Part shown: one piece after another, positions 56,100 through 64,000 of the stretch
Layout: every line of letters begins with the position of its first letter
How positions within the stretch are numbered: position 1 is the first letter of the stretch
Source of the DNA: an uncultured Modestobacter sp.
GTDB taxonomy: Bacteria; Actinomycetota; Actinomycetes; Mycobacteriales; Geodermatophilaceae
NCBI RefSeq assembly: GCF_947486615.1
Contig: NZ_CANKUD010000003.1
Coordinates: 434,001-498,000, forward strand
Direction of reading: 5' to 3'
Length of the DNA stretch: 64,000 bases
Notes under the pieces: generated by a model
Databases searched by the model: none
What the model was told of the DNA's origin: nothing
The model's input: the letters and a program-made list of their open reading frames with translations, nothing else
Translations under genes and position numbers: made by a program

Positions 56100-57824
56100 C
56101 TAGTGGTCGACGCGCGCCGTGCCGGCCCGCATCGCCAGGCCCTGGTGCAGCAGCCCGGCCGCGAGCACCGCGCCGACGCCCTCGCCGGCGCGCAGCCGCA
56201 GGTCCAGCAGCGGTTCGCAGCCCAGCGCATGCAGCACCGCCTCGTGGCCCCGCTCCCGGCTGCGCTGCCCGGCAACCAGCGAGGACTGCACGGCCGGCTC
56301 CAGCAGGACGGCGACGAGCGCGGCCACCGAGGTGGCGAACCCGTCCACGACCACCATCGCCCCGGCCTCGGCCGCGCCCAGCACCACCCCGGCGAGCACC
56401 GCGAACTCCGGCCCACCCAGCTCACCGAGCGCGCGCATCGGCTCGAGGTCCCCACCGGCCCGCTCGAGCGCCGCCGCCACCACCGCCTGCTTGCGGTCGA
56501 ACATCGCCGCGTCCACCCCAGCGCCCAGGCCGGTGACGACGTCCGGTTCCACGTGCAACAAGGCGGCGGCCAGCGCGGCCGCGACCGTGGTGTTGCCGAC
56601 GCCGACCTCCCCGAGCGCCACCAGCCCGGTCGCGGCGCCGTGCTCGGCGCCCAGCCGGCGACCGGCGGCCACCAGCCGTTCGGTGTCGGCAGGGGTGAGC
56701 GCAGCGGCGTCCACCAGGTCACCGCGCGGGTCCGCCGCCCGCGCCGGCACCGCGCCAGGCACCGGGAGTCCGGCGACCCCGGCGTCCACCACGACGACGT
56801 CCAGCCCGGCCGAGCGGGCGGCCGTCGCGCCCAGCGCCTCCCCGGCGACCGCTGCCGTGACGACGTCCCGGGTGGTCGACACCGGGTACGCCGAGACGCC
56901 GCGGGCGGCGACCGGGTGGTCGGCGGCGGCGAGCACGAGCGTGCCGCCGGCCAGCTCGGTGCGGCCCAGCGCGACGGCGCGGTCGACCGCACGGTCCAGC
57001 ACCCCCAGCGACCCGGGTGGGGTGAGCAGCCGGTCGGCGGCATCCCGGGCGCCGACCACCGCCTCGGGCTCGGGTGCCCGCAGCCGGGACGGGGGAGCGG
57101 CGACGTCGCCGGCCGGCCAGCGGTCGGTGAGGACGACGTCGGCCAGCGGCTGCCGGCGCGACCAGGCGGCCCGTTCCAGGCCCGGCTCCGGCGGCCGTTC
57201 GTCCGGCCAGCCCAGGCACAGCCAGCCCAGCGTGACGACGCCCTCGGGCAGGCCGAGCAGCGCGGCCAGCTCGTCGGGGCGGAACAGCGTCACCCAGCCC
57301 AGGCCGAGGCCCTCCGCGCGGGCAGCCAGCCACAGGTTCTGGATGGCGGCGGCGCAGCTCCACAGGTCGGCGTCGGGGAAGGTGGCCCGGCCCAGCACCC
57401 CGGCCGCCGGCGCCCGCCGGTCGCAGCACACGACGACGCCCAGCGGGGCCTCCCGCACCCCGGCCAGCTGCAGGTCCAGCAGCCGGGCGGCGGCGTCCGG
57501 CTCCAGCTGGGCGGCCTGGCGCAGCCGCTCCCGGTCGGTGAGCACGGCGGCGGTGTCCCGCACCGCGGCGTCCCGGACGACGACGAACCGCCACGGCTGG
57601 CTGTGCCCCACCGACGGCGCCTGGTGGGCGGCGGTGAGCACCCGGGTGAGCACCTCGTCGGGCACCGGGTCGGGGCGGTACCGGCGGATGTCGCGCCGGG
57701 ACTCGATCGCCCGGTACAGCCCGGCCCGGTCCTCGGCCGGCAGCGCCCAGCCGGTCGGGTCGGCGGCCCGCTCGGAGGCTGCGGTGCCGTCGCCGATCAG
57801 CGGCACCGGCCGGGGCCAGGTCAT
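56100..57824 (-). CDS. BluB-CobT fusion: DMB synthase joined to nicotinate-nucleotide:DMB phosphoribosyltransferase
   Basis: 574 residues. Residues about 1-225 are BluB-like flavin destructase: ESRRDIRRYRPDPVPDEVL, APSVGHSQPWRFVVVRD, GLGWVTLFRP. Residues about 235-574 are CobT-like: PPGSLGVLDRAVDRAVAL, GEVGVGNTTVAAAL (the GNTT loop) and the catalytic Glu in AGEGVGAVLAAGLL. BluB makes 5,6-dimethylbenzimidazole from FMNH2; CobT activates it with nicotinate mononucleotide to form the lower ligand of B12. Both steps in one chain would channel DMB. ATG at 57824 overlaps the next gene by 4 bp. A parS-like near-match lies within. Confidence 0.9.
   Translation of the reverse strand: MTWPRPVPLIGDGTAASERAADPTGWALPAEDRAGLYRAIESRRDIRRYRPDPVPDEVLTRVLTAAHQAPSVGHSQPWRFVVVRDAAVRDTAAVLTDRERLRQAAQLEPDAAARLLDLQLAGVREAPLGVVVCCDRRAPAAGVLGRATFPDADLWSCAAAIQNLWLAARAEGLGLGWVTLFRPDELAALLGLPEGVVTLGWLCLGWPDERPPEPGLERAAWSRRQPLADVVLTDRWPAGDVAAPPSRLRAPEPEAVVGARDAADRLLTPPGSLGVLDRAVDRAVALGRTELAGGTLVLAAADHPVAARGVSAYPVSTTRDVVTAAVAGEALGATAARSAGLDVVVVDAGVAGLPVPGAVPARAADPRGDLVDAAALTPADTERLVAAGRRLGAEHGAATGLVALGEVGVGNTTVAAALAAALLHVEPDVVTGLGAGVDAAMFDRKQAVVAAALERAGGDLEPMRALGELGGPEFAVLAGVVLGAAEAGAMVVVDGFATSVAALVAVLLEPAVQSSLVAGQRSRERGHEAVLHALGCEPLLDLRLRAGEGVGAVLAAGLLHQGLAMRAGTARVDH
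56546..56559. promoter_or_regulatory. Degenerate parS-like site, copy D (one mismatch)
   Basis: GTTCCACGTGCAAC differs from the three perfect copies at one base and is not palindromic. It lies inside the BluB-CobT gene. It could be chance. Confidence 0.3.
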
Positions 57825-58663
57825 CCCTCCACCTGCGCCAGGAACCGGCGCACCGTCTCCAGGAAGACCTCGGGCTGCTCGGAGTGCACCCAGTGCCCGG
57901 CGTTCTTCACCCGCACCAGCCGGGTGGCGGGGAACAGCTCGTCCATCCGCGGCCGGTCGTCGTCCAACACGTAGGTGGAGTTGGCACCGGCGATCCACAG
58001 CACCGGGCCGTCGAAGGTGGCCCCGGGCGGCGGGTCGGGGAAGCGGCGCAGCTCGCCGAGGTCGCGGGCCAGCGTCTCCAGGTTCAGCCGCCACCGCCAG
58101 CCCTGGCCGGCCCCGACGCCGTCCCGGACCAGGCTCTGCAGCAGGAACGACCGGACCATCGTGCTGGGCACGGCCGCCCGCAACGCCTGGTCGGCGTCCT
58201 CGCGGGTCTCCAGCGCGTCGAGGTCCATCGCCTGCATCCCGGCGATGAACGCGGCGAACGGGGAGGCCTCCTCGTCGGGGTCGTCGGTGCGGCCGCCGGT
58301 CTCCGGGTAGTCGGTGGGGGCGATGTCGACGACGACCAGCGCCCGCAGCAGCTCCGGCCACCGCAGCGCCAGCTGCATCGCCACCTTGCCGCCCATCGAG
58401 TGCCCGACCAGCGTCACCGGGTCGCCCAGCAGCGCCAGCTCGGCGGCGACGAACTCGGCCATGTCGACGTAGTCGACCCGGTCGGTCCACGGCGAGTGCC
58501 CGTGGTTGGGCAGGTCGAGCAGCGTCACCCGGTGCCCGTCCTCGGCGAGGGCCTTGGCGATCGTCGTCCAGTTCCGGCCCTGGCCGAACAGGCCGTGCAC
58601 GAACACCACCCGGGGGCCGGTGGTGCCGAGCGTGCGGGCGGCCAGCCGGATCGCGTCGGTCAT
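57821..58663 (-). CDS. Alpha/beta hydrolase (YbfF/MhpC-like)
   Basis: 280 residues, ATG at 58663 with GAGGG upstream. VVFVHGLFGQGRNWTTIAKAL (oxyanion hole), LDLPNHGHSPW, nucleophile Ser in LVGHSMGGKVAMQLAL, Asp in the IAGANSTYVLDD region and catalytic His in KNAGHWVHSEQPE form the triad. HGLFGQGRNW and LPNHGHS are features of the YbfF group of acyl-CoA/lipid esterases. Translationally coupled to the BluB-CobT gene downstream, though no functional link to cobalamin is apparent. Confidence 0.88.
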   Translation of the reverse strand: MTDAIRLAARTLGTTGPRVVFVHGLFGQGRNWTTIAKALAEDGHRVTLLDLPNHGHSPWTDRVDYVDMAEFVAAELALLGDPVTLVGHSMGGKVAMQLALRWPELLRALVVVDIAPTDYPETGGRTDDPDEEASPFAAFIAGMQAMDLDALETREDADQALRAAVPSTMVRSFLLQSLVRDGVGAGQGWRWRLNLETLARDLGELRRFPDPPPGATFDGPVLWIAGANSTYVLDDDRPRMDELFPATRLVRVKNAGHWVHSEQPEVFLETVRRFLAQVEG

Positions 58664-58757
58664 GCCCTCATCCCACCAGACCCGATGTCGCTGCCCGCGA
58701 CCGTCGGTGCCCGCGGTTAGCGTCGGGGCTCCCCGACGGCCGCCCCAGGAGGACCCC

Positions 58758-60527
58758 GTGCCCGGACGCCGCCGGCGCTCCACCAGCTCGACCCGCAGCA
58801 GCACGACCACCACGACCCGAAAGGCGGCCCCGCGGAAGGCCGCACCCCGCAAGGCCCCGAGAGCGGCCGCCGAGCTGCCGCAGGCCGGGCCGGGGGAGCG
58901 CGTCTGGGTGCTCGCCGTGCCGTTCCGGGCACCCGCGCCGGGAGCGAGCTGGCACGCCGGGCTGTCGGCGCACGTGTTCGTCGGCCGCGAGCTGCCCGCC
59001 GCGCTGGCGCCGTACGACCCGCCGCCGCACAGCTTCGAGCGCTTCGTCGAGGACGAGCTGAACGCCGAGCCGCGCCCGCTCCCCACGGCCCGGCCGATGA
59101 GCCCGCGGGCCGAGCAGCTGACCGGGTCGGCGGTCATCGCCGCGCACGAGGCCGCCGGCGGGCGGATGTTCCTGCTCGGCGACGACCCGGGCGTGGGCAA
59201 GACCGGCACTGCCGTCCTCGCCGTCCGGCAGATCGCCGCGCGGCGGGCCGAGCAGCAGCGGCCGGTCCGCTCGGTGCTGGTCGTCGCCGACCGGCCGGCC
59301 GCCATCACCGTGCCGCACTGGGCCCGCTCGATCGCCGCCTTCGGCGACAGCGGGCTGCGCTGGTGCGTGACCACCTGGGACCGGCTGGGCAAGGTGGCCG
59401 GGCTGACCAAGGCGACCGGCGCGCGGTTCGACGTGGTGATCGCCGACGAGGCGCACATGGTGCGGCACACCACGACCCAGCGGTGGAAGCACTGGAAGTC
59501 GGTCTCCGGCGCCGGCCGGGTGAAGGACGCGCCCTACGTCCTGCTGGCCACCGCGACCCCGGCGCACACCCCGCTGGAGCTGCCGTACCTCGCGCCGCAC
59601 TTCGCCGCCGTCCACGGGGAACCGCTGAAGGAGTGGGCCGACCTGCCCAGCCGGCTGGCGGCGCACGGGTTCCACGTGGAACGTGCCCGCTACGGCTGGA
59701 GCTGGACCGAGGACGCCGAGGAGCGCCGCGCCGACCTGGCCACGCTGCGCAGCTGGCTGGCCGACACCGATCCGCCGGCCACGCTGCACCGCCCCGCGCC
59801 GTGGGGACCGGTGTCGGTCACCGGCACCCCGGTCGAGCTGACCCCGGCCGAGCGCGCCCAGTACGAGGCCGAGTGGTCGGAGTTCCGCGCCGAGATGCAA
59901 CTGGCCCGCCGCAAGCGGGAGACCGCGCGCGGCCGGGCGGCGCTGCTGCGGTTCCGGCAGAAGGCCGGGCTGATCCGGGCGCAGGCCACCGTCGACTGGG
60001 TCAAGGCCCAGGTGGAGGCCGACCGGCAGGTCGCGGTGTCGGTGGAGTTCGTCGAGACCGCCGCGGACCCGATCCGCGAGGCCCTGCTGGACGGCGGCAT
60101 CGCGGTCGCCTCCATCTACGGCCGGGACCGCTTCGACGTGGAGGCCGAGCGGCTGCGATTCCAGACCGGTGAGGCGCCGGTCTGCGTGTTCACCGTGACC
60201 GCCTCGATCAGCCTGCACGCCGCCGAGGTGCTGCCCGGTGGGCGCACCGCGTCGACGACGCCGCGGGTCGGGCTGTTCCACCAGCCGCGGTTCTCCGGCA
60301 TCGCCGCGCGGCAGGTCACCGGCCGCACCCACCGCGACCACCAGGTCTCGCCGTGGCGGGTGGCGTTCGCGCAGGACACGGTGGAGGAGGACGTCGCCCG
60401 GGTCATGGTGGAGCGGCTGGCGGTCACCGGCTCGACGGCCGGGGGAGACACCGCCGGCCTGCAGCAGATCGCCGAGCTGCTCGACGCCGACTGGCTGCCG
60501 GCCACGTCACTGACCGGGAGCGACTGA
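58758..60527 (+). CDS. SNF2/DEAH-type helicase with basic low-complexity N-terminus
   Basis: 589 residues from the GTG at 58758 (CAGGAGG upstream). Residues about 1-40 are Ser/Thr/Lys/Pro/Ala-rich with repeated RKAAPRKAAPRKAP, resembling histone-H1-like DNA-binding tails. The helicase core has Walker A GDDPGVGKTGTA, motif II DEAH in VVIADEAHMVRH, LLATATPAHTPLEL (motif III), and a C-terminal lobe with RQVTGRTHRDHQ (motif VI, Q/R-TGR-HR). It resembles phage- and plasmid-borne SNF2-like helicases more than the large SWIM/SNF2 protein nearby. Substrate unknown. A perfect parS-like palindrome lies inside it. Confidence 0.82.
   Translation: MPGRRRRSTSSTRSSTTTTTRKAAPRKAAPRKAPRAAAELPQAGPGERVWVLAVPFRAPAPGASWHAGLSAHVFVGRELPAALAPYDPPPHSFERFVEDELNAEPRPLPTARPMSPRAEQLTGSAVIAAHEAAGGRMFLLGDDPGVGKTGTAVLAVRQIAARRAEQQRPVRSVLVVADRPAAITVPHWARSIAAFGDSGLRWCVTTWDRLGKVAGLTKATGARFDVVIADEAHMVRHTTTQRWKHWKSVSGAGRVKDAPYVLLATATPAHTPLELPYLAPHFAAVHGEPLKEWADLPSRLAAHGFHVERARYGWSWTEDAEERRADLATLRSWLADTDPPATLHRPAPWGPVSVTGTPVELTPAERAQYEAEWSEFRAEMQLARRKRETARGRAALLRFRQKAGLIRAQATVDWVKAQVEADRQVAVSVEFVETAADPIREALLDGGIAVASIYGRDRFDVEAERLRFQTGEAPVCVFTVTASISLHAAEVLPGGRTASTTPRVGLFHQPRFSGIAARQVTGRTHRDHQVSPWRVAFAQDTVEEDVARVMVERLAVTGSTAGGDTAGLQQIAELLDADWLPATSLTGSD
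59669..59682. promoter_or_regulatory. parS: parS-like palindrome, copy C
   Basis: GTTCCACGTGGAAC, identical to copies at 23736-23749 and 34597-34610, located within the helicase coding sequence. Confidence 0.55.
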
Positions 60528-60566
60528 CCGGGAGCGACCGACCGGCTCGACCCCGCCGTCCCTGCC

Positions 60567-62021
60567 TCAGCTGCCGACCGCGTACTGCCGGGCGACCTCC
60601 TCGGCCGAGAGCACGGACAGGTGGAGGCTGACGTGCGCGATCGAGCCGGCGAAGAACTCGCTGCGCGGCTTCCCCGGCCAGGAGTCGCTGATCGTGTCGT
60701 AGCCGACCCGCCAGGAGCCGGTGTAGTTCTCGGCCGACGTCGTCGTGCGCCGTTCCTTCTCCAGCACGCCGTCCACGTAGAGCCGCAGCCCGGTGGTGGG
60801 GGAGAACGTGGCCGTCACCAGGTGCCAGGCCCCGTCGTTGTAGGAGCGCTCGGTGCTGACGGTCTCGATGGCGCCGTTGTAGACCCCGAAGGTGAGCTTC
60901 CCGGAGTTGGTCATGTAGACGTGCCGGTCGTGCTGGCCGGAGGCGCTGCCGTTGGCCCCGGTGCCGAAGCCGATCAGCTTTCCGCCCTCCCAGGCCGTGC
61001 TGGCGAACCACAGCTGCACCGAGAAGGTCTGCGGGTCGGCCATCGCGTAGGAGGTGGTCATCTGGTCGTCGACACCGTCGAAGCGCATGGCCCGACCGCC
61101 GTCGGGGGCGCACCTCGGCGGCCCGGAGGCCACCGGGGTCGGCCCGCCGCGGTACGTGCCGTTGACCTGGCTGCCGGCGGTCCCGCTGTTCCGGGCCACG
61201 GTCCCACTGGTCTCCTGGAAGCCGAAGTACCCGGGCGCAGCGGACGCGACCGACGCGCAGGTCGGGGGCTGCCATGCGGTGAAGGTGTTCACGTGGTTGG
61301 CGGTGGTGGCCGTGAAGACCGCGCCCGAGGTGCCGGGCAGCACGGCCAGCAGCAGCCCCACGGCCCCCACGGCCAGCCCACCGCGGACGGTCCGCTGGCT
61401 CACCCGACCCACACCCCGGCGTCGGCCGACCCCGCCGGGCCGCTGGGTCGTGTCGCTGGGCAGCCCGCCCGGTGCGCCCGCCGGAGCGCGGTGCAGCAGC
61501 GTGAGCGCGACCAGCCCGGCCAGCCCGAGCACCGCACCGGCCACCGGCAGCCAGCGTCCTTGCGCCGCCCAGAGCACCGGGAGCCCGAGACCGGGCAGCC
61601 GGAGCACGCCCACACCGTGCACGGCCGACGGGCGCACCAGCGAACCGTCCGGCTGGGGGTTCGCGTCACCCTGCAGCCGGAGGCCGCCGTCCGCCACGTC
61701 GACCAGCCGGTGCAGCCGCAGCGTGCCGGGCACGTCCGGGTCGTCGACGAGGAGCACCTGCCCCGGCCGCAGCTCCGCGGCGTCCACCGGCCGGACCACG
61801 GCCAGGTCACCGGGCTGCACGCCCGGTGCCATGGAACCGGAGAGCACCACGGTCGACTGCCATCCGGCGACGGCGGGCAGCACCGTGACCAGGACGAGCA
61901 ACACGAGCGTGCCCAGCACGGTCCGCGCCAGCACCGTCACGGCCAGCGCCGTCCGGGTCTGCCGCCAGGCGCCGTCCCCGGACTCGGGGTCCAGCGGGGT
62001 GGTGGTCGGGGAGGTGCTCAT
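60567..62021 (-). CDS. SipW-type signal peptidase fused to SipW-style signal segment and LamG domain (copy 1)
   Basis: 484 residues, ATG at 62021 overlapping the TasA-like gene by 4 bp. Membrane helix about 33-53; an S26B (ER/SipW-type) peptidase core with Ser63 in VLSGSMAPGVQPGD and His104 in LRLHRLVD, the Ser-His dyad used by SipW rather than Ser-Lys; a membrane helix about 157-176; a linker with arginines; hydrophobic 213-229 then GTSGAVFTATTANHVNTF, which looks like a SipW-type cleavable signal; and a LamG/concanavalin-like domain about 262-484 (DRHVYMTNSGKLTFGVYNG, NDGAWHLV, LRLYVDGVLE). The LamG part would be secreted. Confidence 0.85.
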   Translation of the reverse strand: MSTSPTTTPLDPESGDGAWRQTRTALAVTVLARTVLGTLVLLVLVTVLPAVAGWQSTVVLSGSMAPGVQPGDLAVVRPVDAAELRPGQVLLVDDPDVPGTLRLHRLVDVADGGLRLQGDANPQPDGSLVRPSAVHGVGVLRLPGLGLPVLWAAQGRWLPVAGAVLGLAGLVALTLLHRAPAGAPGGLPSDTTQRPGGVGRRRGVGRVSQRTVRGGLAVGAVGLLLAVLPGTSGAVFTATTANHVNTFTAWQPPTCASVASAAPGYFGFQETSGTVARNSGTAGSQVNGTYRGGPTPVASGPPRCAPDGGRAMRFDGVDDQMTTSYAMADPQTFSVQLWFASTAWEGGKLIGFGTGANGSASGQHDRHVYMTNSGKLTFGVYNGAIETVSTERSYNDGAWHLVTATFSPTTGLRLYVDGVLEKERRTTTSAENYTGSWRVGYDTISDSWPGKPRSEFFAGSIAHVSLHLSVLSAEEVARQYAVGS

Positions 62022-62629
62022 CGGGTCCGGCCTCCGCGCGACTGGGCCTCCCAGACGAAGGTCACCGTCGCCGATCCGCCCTGCACCGAGGTCGGGGCGT
62101 CGGCCGGCAGGGCGTAGGTGAGCTCGTAGGTCTTCGTCTCGCCGGCCGCGTTGCCTGCCGTCGTCCAGCTGCCTCGTCCGTCGGCCCACCGGTCGGCCGG
62201 GAAGGCGGCCAGTGTGCCGTCGTAGATCGGTCCCTCGGGCCGGAAGCCGGCGCAGTCGGCGTAGGTGCCCCCGGTGCCGATGCGGACGGTCAGCCGCAGT
62301 GCGCCGGCCAGGCCCTTGGTGTCCGAGCGCCCGGTGACGTACATCCGGACCCCGGCCGGCGCGTTGCCGGTGGACCGCACGGTGATGCAGCGGGTTCCGG
62401 TGGCGCCGGGCCGCATGCCGGGGACGGCGAACATCGTGCCGCCGGCGTCGTCGTCGGACAGCACCACCGTCCCGGTGGTCACGGTGGGCAGCGGCACGGA
62501 CGCCGTCCGGTCGGTGAACCCGGCGTAGGCCGACTGCCACACCAGGGCGGTGGCGAGCAGCAGGGCGCCGGCCGTGGACGCGACGAGGCCTCGTCGCGTC
62601 GCGGGACGGCTGGGGCGCACCCTCGTCAT
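62018..62629 (-). CDS. TasA/camelysin-like secreted protein
   Basis: 203 residues, ATG at 62629. An Arg-rich start, hydrophobic segment about 14-33 and Ala-Tyr-Ala-Gly-Phe-Thr-Asp boundary form a SipW-type signal; the mature part begins with DRTASVPLPTVTTGTVVLSDDD and is beta-rich, as in TasA/CalY family fibre proteins (MRPGATGTRCITVRSTGNAPAGVRMYV). It is translationally coupled to the SipW-type peptidase fusion downstream, which should process it. It is likely to be a surface fibre or adhesin subunit. Confidence 0.75.
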   Translation of the reverse strand: MTRVRPSRPATRRGLVASTAGALLLATALVWQSAYAGFTDRTASVPLPTVTTGTVVLSDDDAGGTMFAVPGMRPGATGTRCITVRSTGNAPAGVRMYVTGRSDTKGLAGALRLTVRIGTGGTYADCAGFRPEGPIYDGTLAAFPADRWADGRGSWTTAGNAAGETKTYELTYALPADAPTSVQGGSATVTFVWEAQSRGGRTR

Positions 62630-62881
62630 GCCTGGCTCACTCCGGGGCTCGGATGAGGTCAGCCGGCGGGAGGCCACCTCGGAACCTGCACGTTAGGGCG
62701 CGGCCGACGCCAACAGAAGACGCACGGTCACACACTCACTCCGCTGGGTGACGAGATGATCGTCCAGGTGACCGCCCTCCGGGTGGTCCGGTGACCCAGC
62801 GTCCGCGCCCGGTCAGCCCGGGTGCCCGCCAGCCGCATCGGCAGGTGCGGGAGGCCGTCTGCCGGCCACGTCACCGGGCCG

Positions 62882-64000
62882 TCAGCGGGTGATCTCCCAG
62901 GCCTCCCGCACGTCGTTGGCCGACAGCACCCGGTCGTAGATGCTCACGTGGGCCAGCGATCCGCCGAAGAACTCGCTGGTCGGCGTGGCGGGCCAGGTGT
63001 TGAGGTTGTCGAAGCCGATCCGCCAGTACCCGGTGATGGCCTCCGCCGCCGGTGCCCAGCCGGAGGCGACCAGCGCGCCGTCGACGTAGAGCCGCATGCC
63101 GCTGCCCGCGGAGAAGCTGGCGGTCATCAGGTGCCAGGCCCCGTCGTTGTAGGTGCGCGGGGAGGTCACCGTGTAGATGGTCCCGTTGTAGAGGCCGAAC
63201 ACCAGCTGCCCGGCGTTGGTCATGTACACGTGCCGGTCGTAGGAGCCGGACCGGTCGCCGTTGGTGCCGTTGCCGAAGCCGATGAGCTTCCCGCCCCGGC
63301 TGGTGCGGGTGTTGAACCACAGCTGGGTGGTGAAGGACTGCGGGTTCGCCACCGCCTGGGTGGTCCACAGGTACCCGGAGGAGCCGTCGAGGGTGACCGC
63401 CCGGGTCTCCCCGGCGCCACAGTTCGGCCCCCCGGGCTGGCTGGTCGCCGTGCCGCCGTAGGTCGCGTTGCCCGCCGCGCCGGTGGTGCCGGAGTTCCCG
63501 GCGATGGTGCCGGAGCGCTCCTGGAGGCGGTAGTAGTGCGTCGCCCGGTCGGCCGCGACGACGTCCGGGCAGGTCCAGTGTGCCGCGACCGGGAACGTGA
63601 GCGCGGGGCTGGCCGTCGTGTCGGAGAACGCCGCGCCGGCGCCCGGCACAGCCACGGCCACCAGGACGGCGGAGGCGAGCACGGCACCGCGGCGCAGCCC
63701 TCGGACGGCCGGACGGCGGCGGCGCCCGGTCGCGATCGGCGGAGCGGCCGGCGGGTCGTCCTCGGGACGGCGGTGCGCGACGGCGAGCGCCAGCAGGGCG
63801 AGCAGCCCCAGCCCGGTGCCGGCGAGCGGCAGCACCTGCCCCTGGGCGAGCCACACCGCGGGCTGGCCGACCAGCGGCAGCCCGAGGGTGACCACGCCGT
63901 GCACGGCCGAGGGGGCGACCAGCGACCCGTCCGCGGCCGCGTTGGCGTCGCCCTTGAGCTGGAGCCCGGCCGGCTGCACGCTGACCAGCCGGTGCAGCCG
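62882..64000 (-). CDS. SipW-type signal peptidase-LamG fusion (copy 2), N-terminus beyond the window
   Basis: 372 residues are visible; the gene enters from beyond base 64000. The first visible residues RLHRLVS contain the catalytic His of the SipW-type core; the Ser-bearing motif must lie outside. Then follow a membrane helix, an Arg-rich linker, a hydrophobic SipW-style signal (GAAFSDTTASPALTF) and a LamG domain (DRHVYMTNAGQLVFGLYNG, NDGAWHLMTASFS, MRLYVDGALV). The domain plan is the same as that of copy 1 with clearly diverged sequence, so they are paralogues rather than a recent tandem duplication. The 252 bp between it and the TasA-like gene show no gene. Confidence 0.85.
   Translation of the reverse strand, partial: RLHRLVSVQPAGLQLKGDANAAADGSLVAPSAVHGVVTLGLPLVGQPAVWLAQGQVLPLAGTGLGLLALLALAVAHRRPEDDPPAAPPIATGRRRRPAVRGLRRGAVLASAVLVAVAVPGAGAAFSDTTASPALTFPVAAHWTCPDVVAADRATHYYRLQERSGTIAGNSGTTGAAGNATYGGTATSQPGGPNCGAGETRAVTLDGSSGYLWTTQAVANPQSFTTQLWFNTRTSRGGKLIGFGNGTNGDRSGSYDRHVYMTNAGQLVFGLYNGTIYTVTSPRTYNDGAWHLMTASFSAGSGMRLYVDGALVASGWAPAAEAITGYWRIGFDNLNTWPATPTSEFFGGSLAHVSIYDRVLSANDVREAWEITR

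Overview
The window is high-GC DNA (mostly GC-ending codons, many GTG starts, 4-bp ATGA/GTGA gene overlaps, leaderless-looking TANNNT promoters). The gene set is a complete actinobacterial chemotaxis cluster, otsAB, paired crcB, an N-acetylglutaminylglutamine synthetase, a DtxR/IdeR-type iron box, a SipW/LamG surface locus and a LOV phosphatase. It suggests a motile, stress-tolerant soil or rock actinobacterium; a Geodermatophilaceae relative (Blastococcus, Geodermatophilus, Modestobacter) is my inference. Gene calls rest on reading protein motifs, start context and gene spacing; no database search was possible.

Layout. 1-2971: truncated dctA (C4-dicarboxylate symporter), divergent from a CitA/DcuS-type sensor kinase and its regulator. 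3056-16800: minus-strand chemotaxis block, in transcription order cheA, cheW, mcp, a broken mcp remnant, mcp, mcp, an unknown gene, cheB, cheR, cheY, cheX, cheY, cheX. Hairpins after several members suggest more than one transcript. 17127-21838: universal stress protein, 5'-truncated tctA remnant, otsB, otsA and two fluoride channel genes. 21907-27598: N-acetylglutaminylglutamine synthetase, then a siderophore ABC transporter (binding lipoprotein, two permeases, ATPase) behind an iron box. 27775-32106: aldo/keto reductase, two small membrane proteins and a PAS-LOV-GAF-PP2C phosphatase. 32170-35703: flavin reductase, HMG-CoA lyase-like enzyme, alpha/beta hydrolase and M20 peptidase in overlapping order. 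35737-38630: MMPL exporter and TetR regulator. 38758-45449: glycerol regulon (glpD divergent from iclR-glpK-glpF-glpK) with three shared 7-3-7 inverted repeats. 45520-48246: TetR regulator, hydrolase, and a soluble chemoreceptor with reversed domain order. 48344-54669: DUF559-type endonuclease-like gene, phosphoglucomutase, SWIM/SNF2 helicase and a small membrane protein. 54772-60527: VOC protein, AraC regulator, BluB-CobT fusion, hydrolase and a second helicase. 60567-64000: two signal peptidase-LamG fusion genes around a TasA-like protein; the second runs off the window.

The most notable observations are the SipW-type peptidase fused to its own SipW-style signal segment and a LamG domain (two copies plus a TasA-like partner); three perfect copies of a 14-bp parS-like palindrome spread over 36 kb; a recurrent GCCAAAATGGCCATTTTGGC palindrome at gene ends; a blue-light LOV phosphatase; the glycerol operator family; and two decayed genes (mcp remnant, tctA).
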